Shown piece after piece: positions 28,108 to 36,322 of a stretch of 54,200 nt of DNA. Source of the stretch: Gammaproteobacteria bacterium (GTDB lineage Bacteria > Pseudomonadota > Gammaproteobacteria > Pseudomonadales > Azotimanducaceae); the NCBI GenBank assembly GCA_009837725.1, contig VXSY01000029.1, positions 1 through 54,200 of the forward strand, in the 5' to 3' direction. The notes under the pieces were generated by a model, which made no database searches, had not been told where the DNA came from, and saw only the letters and a list, made by a program, of their open reading frames with translations. The position numbers and the translations under genes were made by a program. Numbering within the stretch: position 1 is the stretch's first letter; every line of letters begins with the position of its first letter.

Positions 28108-30039
28108 GTGAGCCACGCCTCCGACCTCATCGAGACAGACATCCTCGCCTATCTCGAACAGCACGAGCGCAAGGAAATCCTCCGCTTTCTCACCTGCGGC
28201 AGCGTTGATGACGGCAAGAGCACGCTCATCGGCCGATTGCTGCACGACTCGCGGATGATCTACGAGGATCAGCTCGAAGCGATCCGGCAGGACAGCCGCA
28301 CCATTGGCACCCAGCGGGGTGGCGTGGACCTCGCGCTCCTCGTGGACGGCCTGCAGGCGGAGCGCGAACAGGGCATCACCATCGATGTCGCCTACCGCTA
28401 TTTCTCCACCGCCCGACGCAAGTTCATCATCGCCGACACGCCCGGCCACGAGCAGTACACGCGCAACATGGTCACCGGCGCCTCCACCTGCGATGTCGCC
28501 ATCATCCTCATCGACGCCAACAACGGCGTGCTGCCGCAGACTCGGCGCCACAGCTACATCGCCCAGCTCCTCGGCATCCGGCACCTGATCGTCGCCGTCA
28601 ACAAGATGGACGACGTGAGCTATGAGGAGCCGGTGTTCGATGCCATCCGCGACGAGTACTTCGCCTTCGCCTCCAAACTGCCGGTGGACGACCTCGACTT
28701 CATCCCCCTGTCCGCCCTGCTCGGCGACAACGTGGTGGAGCAGTCCGCCAACATGCCTTGGTATCAGGGCGCGACCCTGATGCACCTGCTCGAGACCATT
28801 CCGGTAGCGGCGGTGCGCGACACCGAACGCCTGCGGATGCCGGTGCAATACGTCAATCGCCCGGATGCAGACTTCCGAGGCTATTGCGGCAGCATCGTCG
28901 GCGGCGTGGCCCGCCCCGGCGATGTCGTCACGGTGTTGCCGAGCGGCCGCACCAGCGCCATTGATCGCGTCGTCACCGCAGATGGCGATGTGGAAGAAGC
29001 GTTCCCGCCGATGGCAGTGACGCTGACCTTGAAGGACGCCGTGGACGTTTCTCGGGGCGACGTGGTGGCCGGCGCCGGCCAGTTGCCCCACACCGCAGAT
29101 CGCCTCGACGCCACCGTGGTATGGATGGCCGAGGAACCCTTGGCACTCGGCAAGCCCTACGTCATCAAGCACGGCGCCCGCAAGGTGACGGGGCAGATCG
29201 ACGCGGTGCGCTATCACACCGACATCAACACCTTGGCGCGCGAACCCGCCAGCACATTGGCCTTGAACGAGATCGGCCGATGCGCTTTCACCCTCGCCGA
29301 GCCCCTGGTGTTCGACGCCTACGCCAACAACCGCGACTTGGGCGCCCTCATCCTCATCGACCGCATCAGCAACGCCACGGTCGGCGCGGCCATGATCCAT
29401 TCCCCCGGCGGCTCTACCAGCGGCGATGCCTGGGAAGAGGTGCCGCACGGCGACCTGCACGCCTCGCCAAGCCGGGTGACCCCAAACGAACTACAAACGC
29501 GGCTTGGCCAGCGGCCCGTGACGGTGCTGTTCACCGGGCTCGCCAAGGCCGGCAAGACCGCCATCGCCCGCGCCGTGGAGCGTCGTCTCTTCGATCAGGG
29601 CCAGCTTGCCACCGTGTTCGACGGTCAGAGCTTCCGCTTGGGACTCAGCCGGGATCTCGGCTTTTCCGCCCGGGACCGCTCCGAGAACATGCGCCGCGCA
29701 GCGGAGGCGGCTCGGCTCGTGAACGAGGCCGGCCTCATCTGCCTCACCGCCTTCGTGGTGCCGCAGGAGTCGGTGCGAGAACGGGCGCGTGGGACAATCG
29801 GCGAGGATCGATTCTTGGAAGTGTTCGTCACGGCACCGCTCGATGTGCTCAAGGAGCGCGACGAAGACGGCCTTTACGCCGCCGCGGAACGCGGCGAAGC
29901 ACCCAACGTGCCCGGCGTGACGGCGCCGTTCGAGGAACCGGGCGGCGCGGACCTCGTGCTGCACACAGACGAGTTGGGCTTGGAGGAAAGCGCCGATCAG
30001 GTGGTGGCGCTGCTGCGCGAACGGGGCTTCATCTTCTAA
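28108..30039 (+). CDS. cysNC: Bifunctional sulfate adenylyltransferase GTPase / APS kinase
   Basis: A 643-residue fusion. Residues 1 to about 430 are CysN, the GTPase that drives ATP sulfurylase: G1 GSVDDGKST, switch [15 protein letters not shown]3 DTPGHEQY, G4 NKMD. The rest is CysC, which phosphorylates APS to PAPS, with P-loop GLAKAGKT and [22 protein letters not shown]. The CysC loop usually reads DGDNVRHGL; here it is DGQSFRLGL, a variant of the substrate-binding segment. Starts at GTG 28108, 13 bases after cysD. Together they form the sulfate-activation operon. No reductase genes are visible nearby, so PAPS may feed sulfation or a distant reduction pathway. Confidence 0.95.
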   Translation: MSHASDLIETDILAYLEQHERKEILRFLTCGSVDDGKSTLIGRLLHDSRMIYEDQLEAIRQDSRTIGTQRGGVDLALLVDGLQAEREQGITIDVAYRYFSTARRKFIIADTPGHEQYTRNMVTGASTCDVAIILIDANNGVLPQTRRHSYIAQLLGIRHLIVAVNKMDDVSYEEPVFDAIRDEYFAFASKLPVDDLDFIPLSALLGDNVVEQSANMPWYQGATLMHLLETIPVAAVRDTERLRMPVQYVNRPDADFRGYCGSIVGGVARPGDVVTVLPSGRTSAIDRVVTADGDVEEAFPPMAVTLTLKDAVDVSRGDVVAGAGQLPHTADRLDATVVWMAEEPLALGKPYVIKHGARKVTGQIDAVRYHTDINTLAREPASTLALNEIGRCAFTLAEPLVFDAYANNRDLGALILIDRISNATVGAAMIHSPGGSTSGDAWEEVPHGDLHASPSRVTPNELQTRLGQRPVTVLFTGLAKAGKTAIARAVERRLFDQGQLATVFDGQSFRLGLSRDLGFSARDRSENMRRAAEAARLVNEAGLICLTAFVVPQESVRERARGTIGEDRFLEVFVTAPLDVLKERDEDGLYAAAERGEAPNVPGVTAPFEEPGGADLVLHTDELGLEESADQVVALLRERGFIF

Positions 30040-30106
30040 CACGGGGAGGGCCGTGGGGACGGGCATGTATCGTCCCATGCTGGACGCAACGGCGAAGGTC
30101 CAGCAC

Positions 30107-30132
30107 GGGACGGGACAAGCCCGTCCCCTACG
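30107..30132. repeat. GTAGGGG-family palindromic repeat, copy 2
   Basis: GGGACGGG and CCCGTCCC form a perfect 8-bp stem around ACAAG, followed by CCTACG. Identical in all 26 bases to the next copy 61 bases downstream; the same design is at 5218 with GGCGGGG arms. Confidence 0.8.
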
Positions 30133-30167
30133 AGGAATGCGTTGAGACGCATCGACGAATGCGAGAC

Positions 30168-30193
30168 GGGACGGGACAAGCCCGTCCCCTACG
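30168..30193. repeat. GTAGGGG-family palindromic repeat, copy 3
   Basis: Identical to the copy at 30107. The interval between them (GAGGAATGCGTTGAGACGC and following) has its inverse counterpart at 5166-5205, so the composite element was copied as a unit. Confidence 0.8.
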
Positions 30194-30253
30194 AAGGCAT
30201 CACACAGCGCAAGCAAGGTCGTAACCTTAAGGCAAGGAACGCAAGGACACTTC

Positions 30254-31279
30254 ATGAACCACGAAACAGATGCCGTCATCGTCGGCGCGGGGCCGTGCGG
30301 CCTGTTCCAGATTTTCGAGCTTGGGCTCTTGGGCCTCAAGGCGCACATCGTTGACGCCTTGGACCGGCCCGGCGGCCAGTGTGCGGAGCTCTACCCAGAC
30401 AAGCCCATCTACGACATCCCGGCCATACCCGTCTGCGATGCCCAGGAACTCGTGGACGCCCTGATGAAGCAGATCGAACCCTTCGACGCCGCTTTCCACC
30501 TGAGCGCGCAAGTGACCGAGGTGGAAGCCATCGACGAGTTGCGCTTCCGCGTTGTCACCTCGAAGGGCGAGGAGATCATTGCGAAGTCGGTGATCGTCGC
30601 TGGCGGTGTCGGCTCGTTCCAACCCATGCCGCTCAGGGTTGCCGGCGTTGAGGAATACGTGGATGAGCAGGTGTTCTACCGCGTCCAGGACCCTTCGGCG
30701 CACCACGGCAAAGACCTCGTGGTGCTCGGCGGCGGCGACTCCGCCTTCGACTGGGCACTCGAACTCGCGCCGCACGCGAACTCACTCACCCTGGTGCATC
30801 GCAGCGACCGCTTCCGGGCCGCCCCAGCCTCCGTCAACAAGATGCGCGACCTCGAAGCCGATGGGAAGCTGAACTTCATGGTGGGCAACCTGGTGGAATT
30901 CGAGGCCCAGAACGGCGCCATCGACACCGTGGGCATCCGCCATCCGGACAAGTCCGTCACGGAGCTCAGCATCGACCATGCGCTCGTGTTCTTCGGCCTG
31001 TCGCCCAAGCTCGGCCCCATCGCCGAATGGGGCCTCAATCTCGACAAGAACCAGATCCGCACCGACACCGAGAAGTTCGAGACCAACATCCCCGGCATCT
31101 ACGCCATCGGCGACATCGCCACCTACCCGGGCAAAAAGAAGCTCATCCTCTCCGGCTTCCACGAAGCGGCCCTCGCCGCCTTCGCCATCAAGGCCCGCCT
31201 GAACCCGGACGAGAAGGTGCACCTCCAATACACCACCACCAGCCCCATCATGCACGAACGCCTGGGCGTGCCGGACTGA
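30254..31279 (+). CDS. Thioredoxin reductase-like ferredoxin-NADP reductase
   Basis: A 341-residue FAD/NADP-dependent oxidoreductase of the YumC type, which passes electrons between NADPH and ferredoxin or flavodoxin. It has an N-terminal FAD motif (AVIVGAGPCGLF), GGQCAELYPDKPIYDIP, an NADPH-binding motif (LVVLGGGDSAFDWALEL), HRSDRFRAA and the C-terminal IYAIGDIATYPGKKKLILSGFHEAALAA. There is no CxxC redox pair, so it is not a thioredoxin reductase. GCAAGGA precedes the ATG. It follows cysNC by about 210 bases filled with palindromic repeats, so it may have its own promoter. Confidence 0.92.
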   Translation: MNHETDAVIVGAGPCGLFQIFELGLLGLKAHIVDALDRPGGQCAELYPDKPIYDIPAIPVCDAQELVDALMKQIEPFDAAFHLSAQVTEVEAIDELRFRVVTSKGEEIIAKSVIVAGGVGSFQPMPLRVAGVEEYVDEQVFYRVQDPSAHHGKDLVVLGGGDSAFDWALELAPHANSLTLVHRSDRFRAAPASVNKMRDLEADGKLNFMVGNLVEFEAQNGAIDTVGIRHPDKSVTELSIDHALVFFGLSPKLGPIAEWGLNLDKNQIRTDTEKFETNIPGIYAIGDIATYPGKKKLILSGFHEAALAAFAIKARLNPDEKVHLQYTTTSPIMHERLGVPD

Positions 31280-31393
31280 ACGGCACATTTGCCTTTGGGG
31301 TCGCGTCTCCTGCCTTCTGCGTGAGACGGGCCTTTGCCGAAGGCACGACTTCCTGTTGATCCTCACGAAGACCAACGCGCCTTGCGGCGCGTA

Positions 31394-31416
31394 GGAGGGC
31401 GAGACGCCCTCCCTCC
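31394..31416. repeat. GGAGGGCG-family palindromic repeat, copy 4
   Basis: GGAGGGCGAGACGCCCTCC followed by CTCC, in the same orientation as the copy at 21272 and part of a 130-base tandem unit. Confidence 0.72.
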
Positions 31417-31521
31417 AAAGGGAGCACGTCGTCAAGTTCCGGCTGAACCGTTCGCCTCTCGAGTTCCGTCGGTGATGCTCTACAAAGATCGGCTCGAGAG
31501 CGTGCGTTGGTGCGCGCCGTT

Positions 31522-31544
31522 GGAGGGAGGGCGTCTCGCCCTCC
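31522..31544. repeat. GGAGGGCG-family palindromic repeat, copy 5
   Basis: GGAG followed by GGAGGGCGTCTCGCCCTCC. It ends 16 bases from the PhyH stop, so it lies just downstream of that gene. Confidence 0.72.
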
Positions 31545-31559
31545 TTCAGGAGCACCTCG

Positions 31560-32495
31560 TCAGGTTGCGGCTGAACCGTTCGCTTTTTGCGTCCGTCCGT
31601 GGTGTTCCCCGAAGAACCGTTTCGACAGCGTGCGCTGGTTTTCGTAGATGGAGCCTTGGTGCTTGGCAATCGGCATGGGCATCTTCACCGGCACATCTTC
31701 AAGCCGCGGGCGCAGGGTGGGGACACCGTGTACTACGCGGTCGTTGAAGTCGGCAAGGTCGCCGCCGAGGGCCTCGATGCCGGCCAAGGGCCACGCGTCC
31801 GCGGCGGTGTATTCGTAGAACAGGATGCGGCGTTGGCGGTTCGAGTGGTTCATGGAAGAGCCATGCACAAGCCGGGCGTGATGGACGGTGATGGAACCAG
31901 CCTTCGCATACACCTCTTCGGCCCCTGAGATGTCGAGCCCTTCCTTCTCAATGTCGATGGCGCCGCAGAACGCGCCCAGCCTCTCATCCTCGACATAGCT
32001 GTGGTGGTCATAGACAGGCCCCCGATGCGACCCCGCCAAGAACTTCACCGGCCCGTTGTCCGCATCCATGTCGTCGAGCAGGATGCCCACCGCCAGCACG
32101 TCCTGATTGGTGTGCGGATAGAACGCCCAATCCTGATGCCATTCCACCGGCGCCCCGAAATCCGCCGACTTCATGTTGATCTTGCCCGCCGGCCGCAGCC
32201 GGATGTTGGGCCCAATCAACGGCTCGAGCGCCGCCATCACCCCCGCATGAGCCGCGAGCTCCCGATAGAACGGATGCGCCGTGTGTGGCCGCTTGATCCG
32301 CCGCACCCGCGGCGCCTCGGGCGTGTGCGACGCCTCAAGGTCCAGAATGTCCGTGTGCTCGGTGACCCCGGCCGCCGACGCGACAATCTCGTCCGTCACC
32401 TCCCGCAAGCGCCCAAGCGTCCCGGCCTCCAGCACGTCGGGCACGACGATGTAGCCCCGCTCGCGGTAATGGCTGATGTCGGCGTCGGTAAGCAT
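31560..32495 (-). CDS. Phytanoyl-CoA dioxygenase (PhyH) family protein
   Basis: A 311-residue Fe(II)/2-oxoglutarate dioxygenase of the PhyH group. The N-terminus MLTDADISHYRERGYIVVPD and VLEAGTLGRLREVTDEIV are typical. Iron ligands are H120 and D122 (VEWHQDW) and the distal histidine in VHHARLVHGS, with a 2-oxoglutarate arginine in SNRQRRILFYEY. Bacterial members hydroxylate diverse small molecules, and many copies are usual in marine and host-associated genomes. The C-terminal 25 residues and the region beyond are duplicated in degenerate form downstream. It is divergent from the regulator gene at 32772. Confidence 0.9.
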   Translation of the reverse strand: MLTDADISHYRERGYIVVPDVLEAGTLGRLREVTDEIVASAAGVTEHTDILDLEASHTPEAPRVRRIKRPHTAHPFYRELAAHAGVMAALEPLIGPNIRLRPAGKINMKSADFGAPVEWHQDWAFYPHTNQDVLAVGILLDDMDADNGPVKFLAGSHRGPVYDHHSYVEDERLGAFCGAIDIEKEGLDISGAEEVYAKAGSITVHHARLVHGSSMNHSNRQRRILFYEYTAADAWPLAGIEALGGDLADFNDRVVHGVPTLRPRLEDVPVKMPMPIAKHQGSIYENQRTLSKRFFGEHHGRTQKANGSAAT

Positions 32496-32586
32496 CGCTG
32501 CAGTCTCGGCACGTCAAACTAGCGACGATTGTAAGCCCACCCAACCCGCAAGCGAACCACCCTCGGACGCAACGGGGTTTTTTTGG

Positions 32587-32607
32587 GCGAGGGCATCTTG
32601 CCCTCGC
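32587..32607. repeat. Palindrome in the PhyH/AlbA_2 divergent spacer
   Basis: GCGAGGGCA and TGCCCTCGC form a 9-bp stem around TCT. A T run lies just 5' of it on the plus strand, the wrong side for a plus-strand terminator. It resembles the other GC palindromes in design. Confidence 0.55.
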
Positions 32608-32771
32608 AGCGCCGACAGGCGCGCATGCCCTAGCATTGGACGGCCCCCTCCACCTGGGACGAGCGCGGCGAACCTCCCCTCGGGCCCGTCGGCAAGAAAC
32701 CCCAAGGCCCGCGAGCCCCAATGGTAAGGTTCGTGCGGCAAAGCACAACGCGCACCTGCCGCGACTCCGCC

Positions 32772-34457
32772 ATGACAGTCAGGCTTCCAATCAACATCGA
32801 CAGCCTCTTGCATCGGCGAACGATCGAGAGCGAGCGCGTCGAATACAAGGCTGGATGGAACCCACAGAGCGTCCTGCGCACGCTCGGGGCGTTTGCCAAC
32901 GATTTCCACAATCTCGGTGGCGGCTATGTCGTGCTTGGCGTGGAGGAGCGGAACGGTCGTCCCGTGTTGCCGCCAAAGGGACTGAACCCGGACGCCATCG
33001 ACCGGATTCAGAAGGAACTACTGGGCCTCGGCAACTCCGCCATTCAGCCCTCGTACCATCCACTAACCGCCACCCACGAGGTCGACGGCAAGACGATACT
33101 CGTGCTGTATGCCCCCGGCGGCGAAACACGGCCATATCGCACCAAGGTCAGTCTCTCTGAGGCCAGCCGCGAGTGGGCGTACTACATCCGCAAGCACAAC
33201 AGCACGGTGCGGGCGCGTGGCGAGGATGAGCGCGAGTTGCTCGGATTGGCAGCGACTGTGCCGTTCGACGACCGCTACCACCGCAGCGCCTCGCTGGACG
33301 ACCTTTCCTTCCGGTTGATCCAACAGCATTTGCAGGATGTCGGCAGCGACCTCCTGCTGGAAGTCCCCGAGCTGTCGATGGAGGCTCTGGGGCGACGCAT
33401 GAACATCGTCGGCGGCCCCTCGGAAGCCCCGCTCCCCAAGAACGTCGGTCTCTTGTTCTTCAACGACAATCCGCACGGGTTCTTCCCTGCAACACAGATC
33501 GATGTGGTCTGGTTCCCCGACGGCCCAGGCGGCGACTATTTCGAGGAGAAGGAGTTCCGCGGGCCGCTGGCGGCGATCCTGCGCGATGCGGTGAGCTACA
33601 TCGGGAACAACTACGTGAAGGAAGCCGTGGTCAAGCACCCGCACAGGCCGGAAGCTGAACGGTTCTGGAACTTTCCGATTGCCGCGATTGAAGAGGCGCT
33701 CGGCAACGCCATCTACCACCGCTCCTACGAGGAGCGCGAACCGGTGGAGGTGCGGATCATGCCGGATGAACTCTTGGTGCTGAGCTATCCCGGTGCAGAC
33801 CGCTCCATCCGCATGGAGGACCTTCAACAAGGCAAGGCTGTAAGCCGCCGCTACCGCAACCGGCGCATAGGCGAGTTCCTGAAGGAGTTGGACCTGGCAG
33901 AGGGACGCTCGACCGGTGTGCCGAAGATCCTGCGGGCAATGAGCAACAACGGCTCGCCCCCGCCAAGCTTCGAGACGGATGAGGACCGCACATGGTTTCT
34001 GGCGCGGCTACCAGCACACGCGGAATTCGCCCAAGCAGCAGACGAGGCCGGAACCGAACAAGCTCCCCTACAAGATAACTCCTTGGAAAGCCGAGAAAGC
34101 AAGGCCGAAGCGGGGCAAGACACCGGACAAACCGCCCTACAAGATCCCCTACAAGATAACCCGTTGGAAAACCACGAAAACAACGCCGGAGCGAAGCAGG
34201 ACACCGGGCCAGTCGCCCTACAAGTTGATGATTGCGTCCAACGGCTGGTACACGAGCTTCCATGCGAAATGAGCCGTGCCGAACTGCAGGCCGCCCTGAA
34301 GCTCCACGACCGGCAGAACTTCCTCACGACCTACCTCAAGCCAGCCCTCAACGCCGGTCTCGTCGAGATGACGATGCCCGATAAGCCAACGAGTAGAAAC
34401 CAGCGCTACCGCCGCACCCCGGAAGGCGAGGCACTCGCACGACGGAGCGAGGACTAG
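32772..34457 (+). CDS. AlbA_2/Schlafen-type ATP-binding regulator with winged helix
   Basis: A 561-residue protein of the putative DNA-binding AlbA_2 (Schlafen AAA_4) family. The N-terminal AlbA_2 domain reads ESERVEYKAGWNPQSVLRTLGAFANDFHNLGGGYVVLGVEE. A HATPase_c_4-like middle follows (FPIAAIEEALGNAIYHRSYEEREPVEVRI, then GEFLKELDLAEGRSTGVPKIL). After a low-complexity linker, the C-terminal winged helix reads MSRAELQAALKLHDRQNFLTTYLKPALNAGLVEMTMPDKP. The linker (about 450-500) has two copies of a roughly 27-residue unit with ALQD, ENHE/ESRE and QDTG. The ATG at 32772 is preferred because earlier sequence is atypical. Members often sit in accessory regions; the function is unproven. It stands alone. 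Confidence 0.85.
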   Translation: MTVRLPINIDSLLHRRTIESERVEYKAGWNPQSVLRTLGAFANDFHNLGGGYVVLGVEERNGRPVLPPKGLNPDAIDRIQKELLGLGNSAIQPSYHPLTATHEVDGKTILVLYAPGGETRPYRTKVSLSEASREWAYYIRKHNSTVRARGEDERELLGLAATVPFDDRYHRSASLDDLSFRLIQQHLQDVGSDLLLEVPELSMEALGRRMNIVGGPSEAPLPKNVGLLFFNDNPHGFFPATQIDVVWFPDGPGGDYFEEKEFRGPLAAILRDAVSYIGNNYVKEAVVKHPHRPEAERFWNFPIAAIEEALGNAIYHRSYEEREPVEVRIMPDELLVLSYPGADRSIRMEDLQQGKAVSRRYRNRRIGEFLKELDLAEGRSTGVPKILRAMSNNGSPPPSFETDEDRTWFLARLPAHAEFAQAADEAGTEQAPLQDNSLESRESKAEAGQDTGQTALQDPLQDNPLENHENNAGAKQDTGPVALQVDDCVQRLVHELPCEMSRAELQAALKLHDRQNFLTTYLKPALNAGLVEMTMPDKPTSRNQRYRRTPEGEALARRSED

Positions 34458-34600
34458 GGCGCGCTGGTCGACCTGTGGTCACCCGTACTGCGCAACGCGA
34501 GGGCGTTCGTTGCCCGAAGCCGGGCCGCGGACACAACTGGTCTGAATGGCTTCGCCTGCAGCATTTCCAAGTCTCGATTCAACCGAAACCGAGCAAGCGA

Positions 34601-35563
34601 TCAACGCCCGATGCGGGCCCACACGCGGGCGCTGAAATCGAGATCGTAGGCTTCGAGGGGCGATTCCCGCACAGCCTCGTCCAAGGCCACGGCGTCCTTG
34701 CCCACTAGGATGCGCCAGTTCTCGTCCTTGACGCCCTGCAGGATGATCTCGGCGGCTTGGGCGGGGCTCACTGGGGCCTCTCGGTAGCGCTCCCTGCGGC
34801 TTTGCATCGCGGCGCGAAAGGCTTCGTCGTCGAGGTCTGCCAGCTCTTCACCGGGGCCACCCGCAACGGCTCGAAGCTTGCGCGCCTCGGCGATGTCCTC
34901 AGCCGTCCAATCCTTGGGCTCGCGGTGGCCGAGGATGCGGCCGGTGTTGATGCCGATCTCCGTGCCCACATGGCCGGGCATGACGACGGAGACCTTGAGG
35001 TGCGGGGCGTTGAAGCGGAAGTCGTTGATGAGCGCCTCCGAGAAGCCCTTGACGGCGAATTTCGCGGCGCTGTAGGCGGTGTGGGGGATGTTGCCGCCCA
35101 AGGACGCGCGGAAGCCGTTGACGCTGCTGGTGTTCACCATGTGGCCTTCGTCGCTCGCGAGAAGCATTTCGCGGAAGGCGCGGGCCGTGTAGTACACGCC
35201 GAACCAGCAGATGTTGAACGTGCGTTCCCACTCCTCGCGGCTGCCTTCGACGAAGCTGCCGCCGCCACCGATGCCGGCGTTGTTGAACAGGAGGTTGATG
35301 TGCTCGGTTTCGAGGGCGTCCGCGACGTGGGCCTGGAATGCGAGCACGTCGTCTTCGGACGCCACGTCGCAACGAAACCCGGTGATGCGCACGCCTTGGG
35401 CGGCTTCGGCCTTGGCGAGTTCGAGCGTCTCGGCGAGGTTTTCCTCGATGATGTCGCAAGTGGCCACGTGACAGCCTTCGGCCACCAGTTGCCGCACCAA
35501 GGCTCGACCCATGCCCGTGCCGCCACCCGTGACGACCGCGATCTTGCCGCTGAAATCCTTCAT
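34601..35563 (-). CDS. Short-chain dehydrogenase/reductase
   Basis: A 320-residue SDR oxidoreductase. The NAD(P)-binding motif TGGGTGMG is at 12-19, NNAG at 94-97 and the catalytic set S147, Y164, K168 (YSAAK). The protein is longer than the usual 250 residues, with a C-terminal extension (LGHREPKDWTAEDIAEARKL and onward) seen in a subgroup of alcohol/steroid-type SDRs. The ATG at 35563 has GCCAGGG upstream; an earlier in-frame ATG adds 17 residues of leader. The leader and first 20 codons are duplicated at 38271-38391 with about 96% identity. Substrate unknown. Confidence 0.92.
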   Translation of the reverse strand: MKDFSGKIAVVTGGGTGMGRALVRQLVAEGCHVATCDIIEENLAETLELAKAEAAQGVRITGFRCDVASEDDVLAFQAHVADALETEHINLLFNNAGIGGGGSFVEGSREEWERTFNICWFGVYYTARAFREMLLASDEGHMVNTSSVNGFRASLGGNIPHTAYSAAKFAVKGFSEALINDFRFNAPHLKVSVVMPGHVGTEIGINTGRILGHREPKDWTAEDIAEARKLRAVAGGPGEELADLDDEAFRAAMQSRRERYREAPVSPAQAAEIILQGVKDENWRILVGKDAVALDEAVRESPLEAYDLDFSARVWARIGR

Positions 35564-35623
35564 CCCTGGCTCACCTATGGCGATTTCCCAAGCCGTCATT
35601 GTAGGGGCACGCACGCCGCCGCC
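35503..35623. repeat. 121-bp duplicated segment, copy A (SDR 5' end)
   Basis: Covers the first 20 codons and leader of the SDR gene and matches 38271-38391 with about five differences. It contains TACAAT on the minus strand (35598-35603), a -10-like hexamer 35 bases before the start codon, without a convincing -35 box. Confidence 0.85.
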
Positions 35624-35674
35624 AGAGCGGTGCCAGCGGCCAAGCGAAATCAGGAACCATGTTCTACGCGTCGA

Positions 35675-36136
35675 TCAGGCCTCTAGATCGATCACCACGA
35701 GATAGGCATTCAGCCAATCGGGAAGCCACTTTGGCACATTGGGACGTAGGCGCACGAACACATCTCGCGTATACTCGGGATCATCCATCACCGTTCGTGC
35801 GCGCCCTGAGTACTCCTCGCCCTTGATGAGCACCTTGACGGGCACATCGCCTTCACGGAATGCACGCCACCAGCGCCCGTCCGCACCGACGAATACCTGC
35901 TTGCCTTCCCGCAGATAGTTCACCGGCAACTCGCGGCCATCCGGAAAGCCAAGCAACATCACCAGTTCTGCGCGCTCACCGTCAGGAGTCTCCCGCAGCT
36001 CTCGGGCGATTCTCTCATTGGCGACCAGGGCGAAGTACACCCTTAGGCCCATCCAGAACACGAGCAACAACCCGACAGCGGCGACGGGAAGGATCAATAT
36101 CCACTTCAACGATACGGCTCTCCGAGTTTTGGTCAC
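35675..36136 (-). CDS. Membrane-anchored protein, possible split-barrel oxidoreductase
   Basis: A 153-residue protein from a GTG at 36136. One N-terminal transmembrane helix (WILILPVAAVGLLLVFWMGLRVYF) is followed by a soluble part: GFPDGRELPVNYLREGKQVFVGADGRWWRAFREGDVPVKVLIKGEEYSGRARTV. This pattern resembles deazaflavin-dependent nitroreductase/DUF385-type split barrels, in which substrate and cofactor bind a small beta-barrel. The GTG overlaps the stop of an SDR tail fragment (GTGA), so it was once translated together with that SDR gene. An ATG further upstream lies inside the fragment in another frame and is rejected. Function uncertain. Confidence 0.65.
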   Translation of the reverse strand: MTKTRRAVSLKWILILPVAAVGLLLVFWMGLRVYFALVANERIARELRETPDGERAELVMLLGFPDGRELPVNYLREGKQVFVGADGRWWRAFREGDVPVKVLIKGEEYSGRARTVMDDPEYTRDVFVRLRPNVPKWLPDWLNAYLVVIDLEA

Positions 36137-36258
36137 GCGATGAACGCGCCTCTGTTGACGTCCAATGAGGCGCCAGGCACATAGCCGACATCGTCTGACG
36201 CGAGAAACGCGATGCTCAGAGCCATCCACTGACTAGGACTCAAACCTGCGAAACCCAT
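36133..36258 (-). pseudogene. C-terminal fragment of an SDR gene
   Basis: From 36258 the minus strand encodes about 41 residues with SQWMALSIAFLASDDVGYVP and GASLDVNRGAF, the standard end of a short-chain dehydrogenase (AFLASDDxGYVTGASLDVNGG). The rest of the gene is gone. A 5' SDR fragment in the same orientation lies at 38271-38331, beyond the AKR and TetR genes, so the two may be the ends of one interrupted gene. Confidence 0.75.
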
Positions 36259-36322
36259 AGACGTGTTCTCCTCATCCTGTTGGTTCGCGGCCACTATCAG
36301 GTTTCAAGTCTGCCGGGCCGGA

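Larger units (their letters stand above)
31280..31559. other. Spacer with tandem degenerate repeat of the PhyH 3' end
   Basis: No gene. Two units of about 130 bases follow each other. Each has a GGAGGGCG-family palindrome (31394-31416, 31522-31544), then GAGCACNTCGTCA and GGCTGAACCGTTCGC, then sequence matching the PhyH C-terminus. The unit nearer 31280 is decayed. Confidence 0.65.

Noticed and set aside
28003-29460. 485-codon minus-strand frame opposite cysNC
   Set aside because: Shadow of cysNC; valine/glycine/alanine-rich without motifs.
30782-31669. Minus-strand frame across the reductase end and the repeat region
   Set aside because: Shadow of the reductase; its resemblance to the PhyH end comes from the duplicated segment.
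32580-32607. Intrinsic terminator at the T run and hairpin
   Set aside because: The T run is on the 5' side of the stem for the plus strand and becomes A on the minus strand, so the order is wrong.
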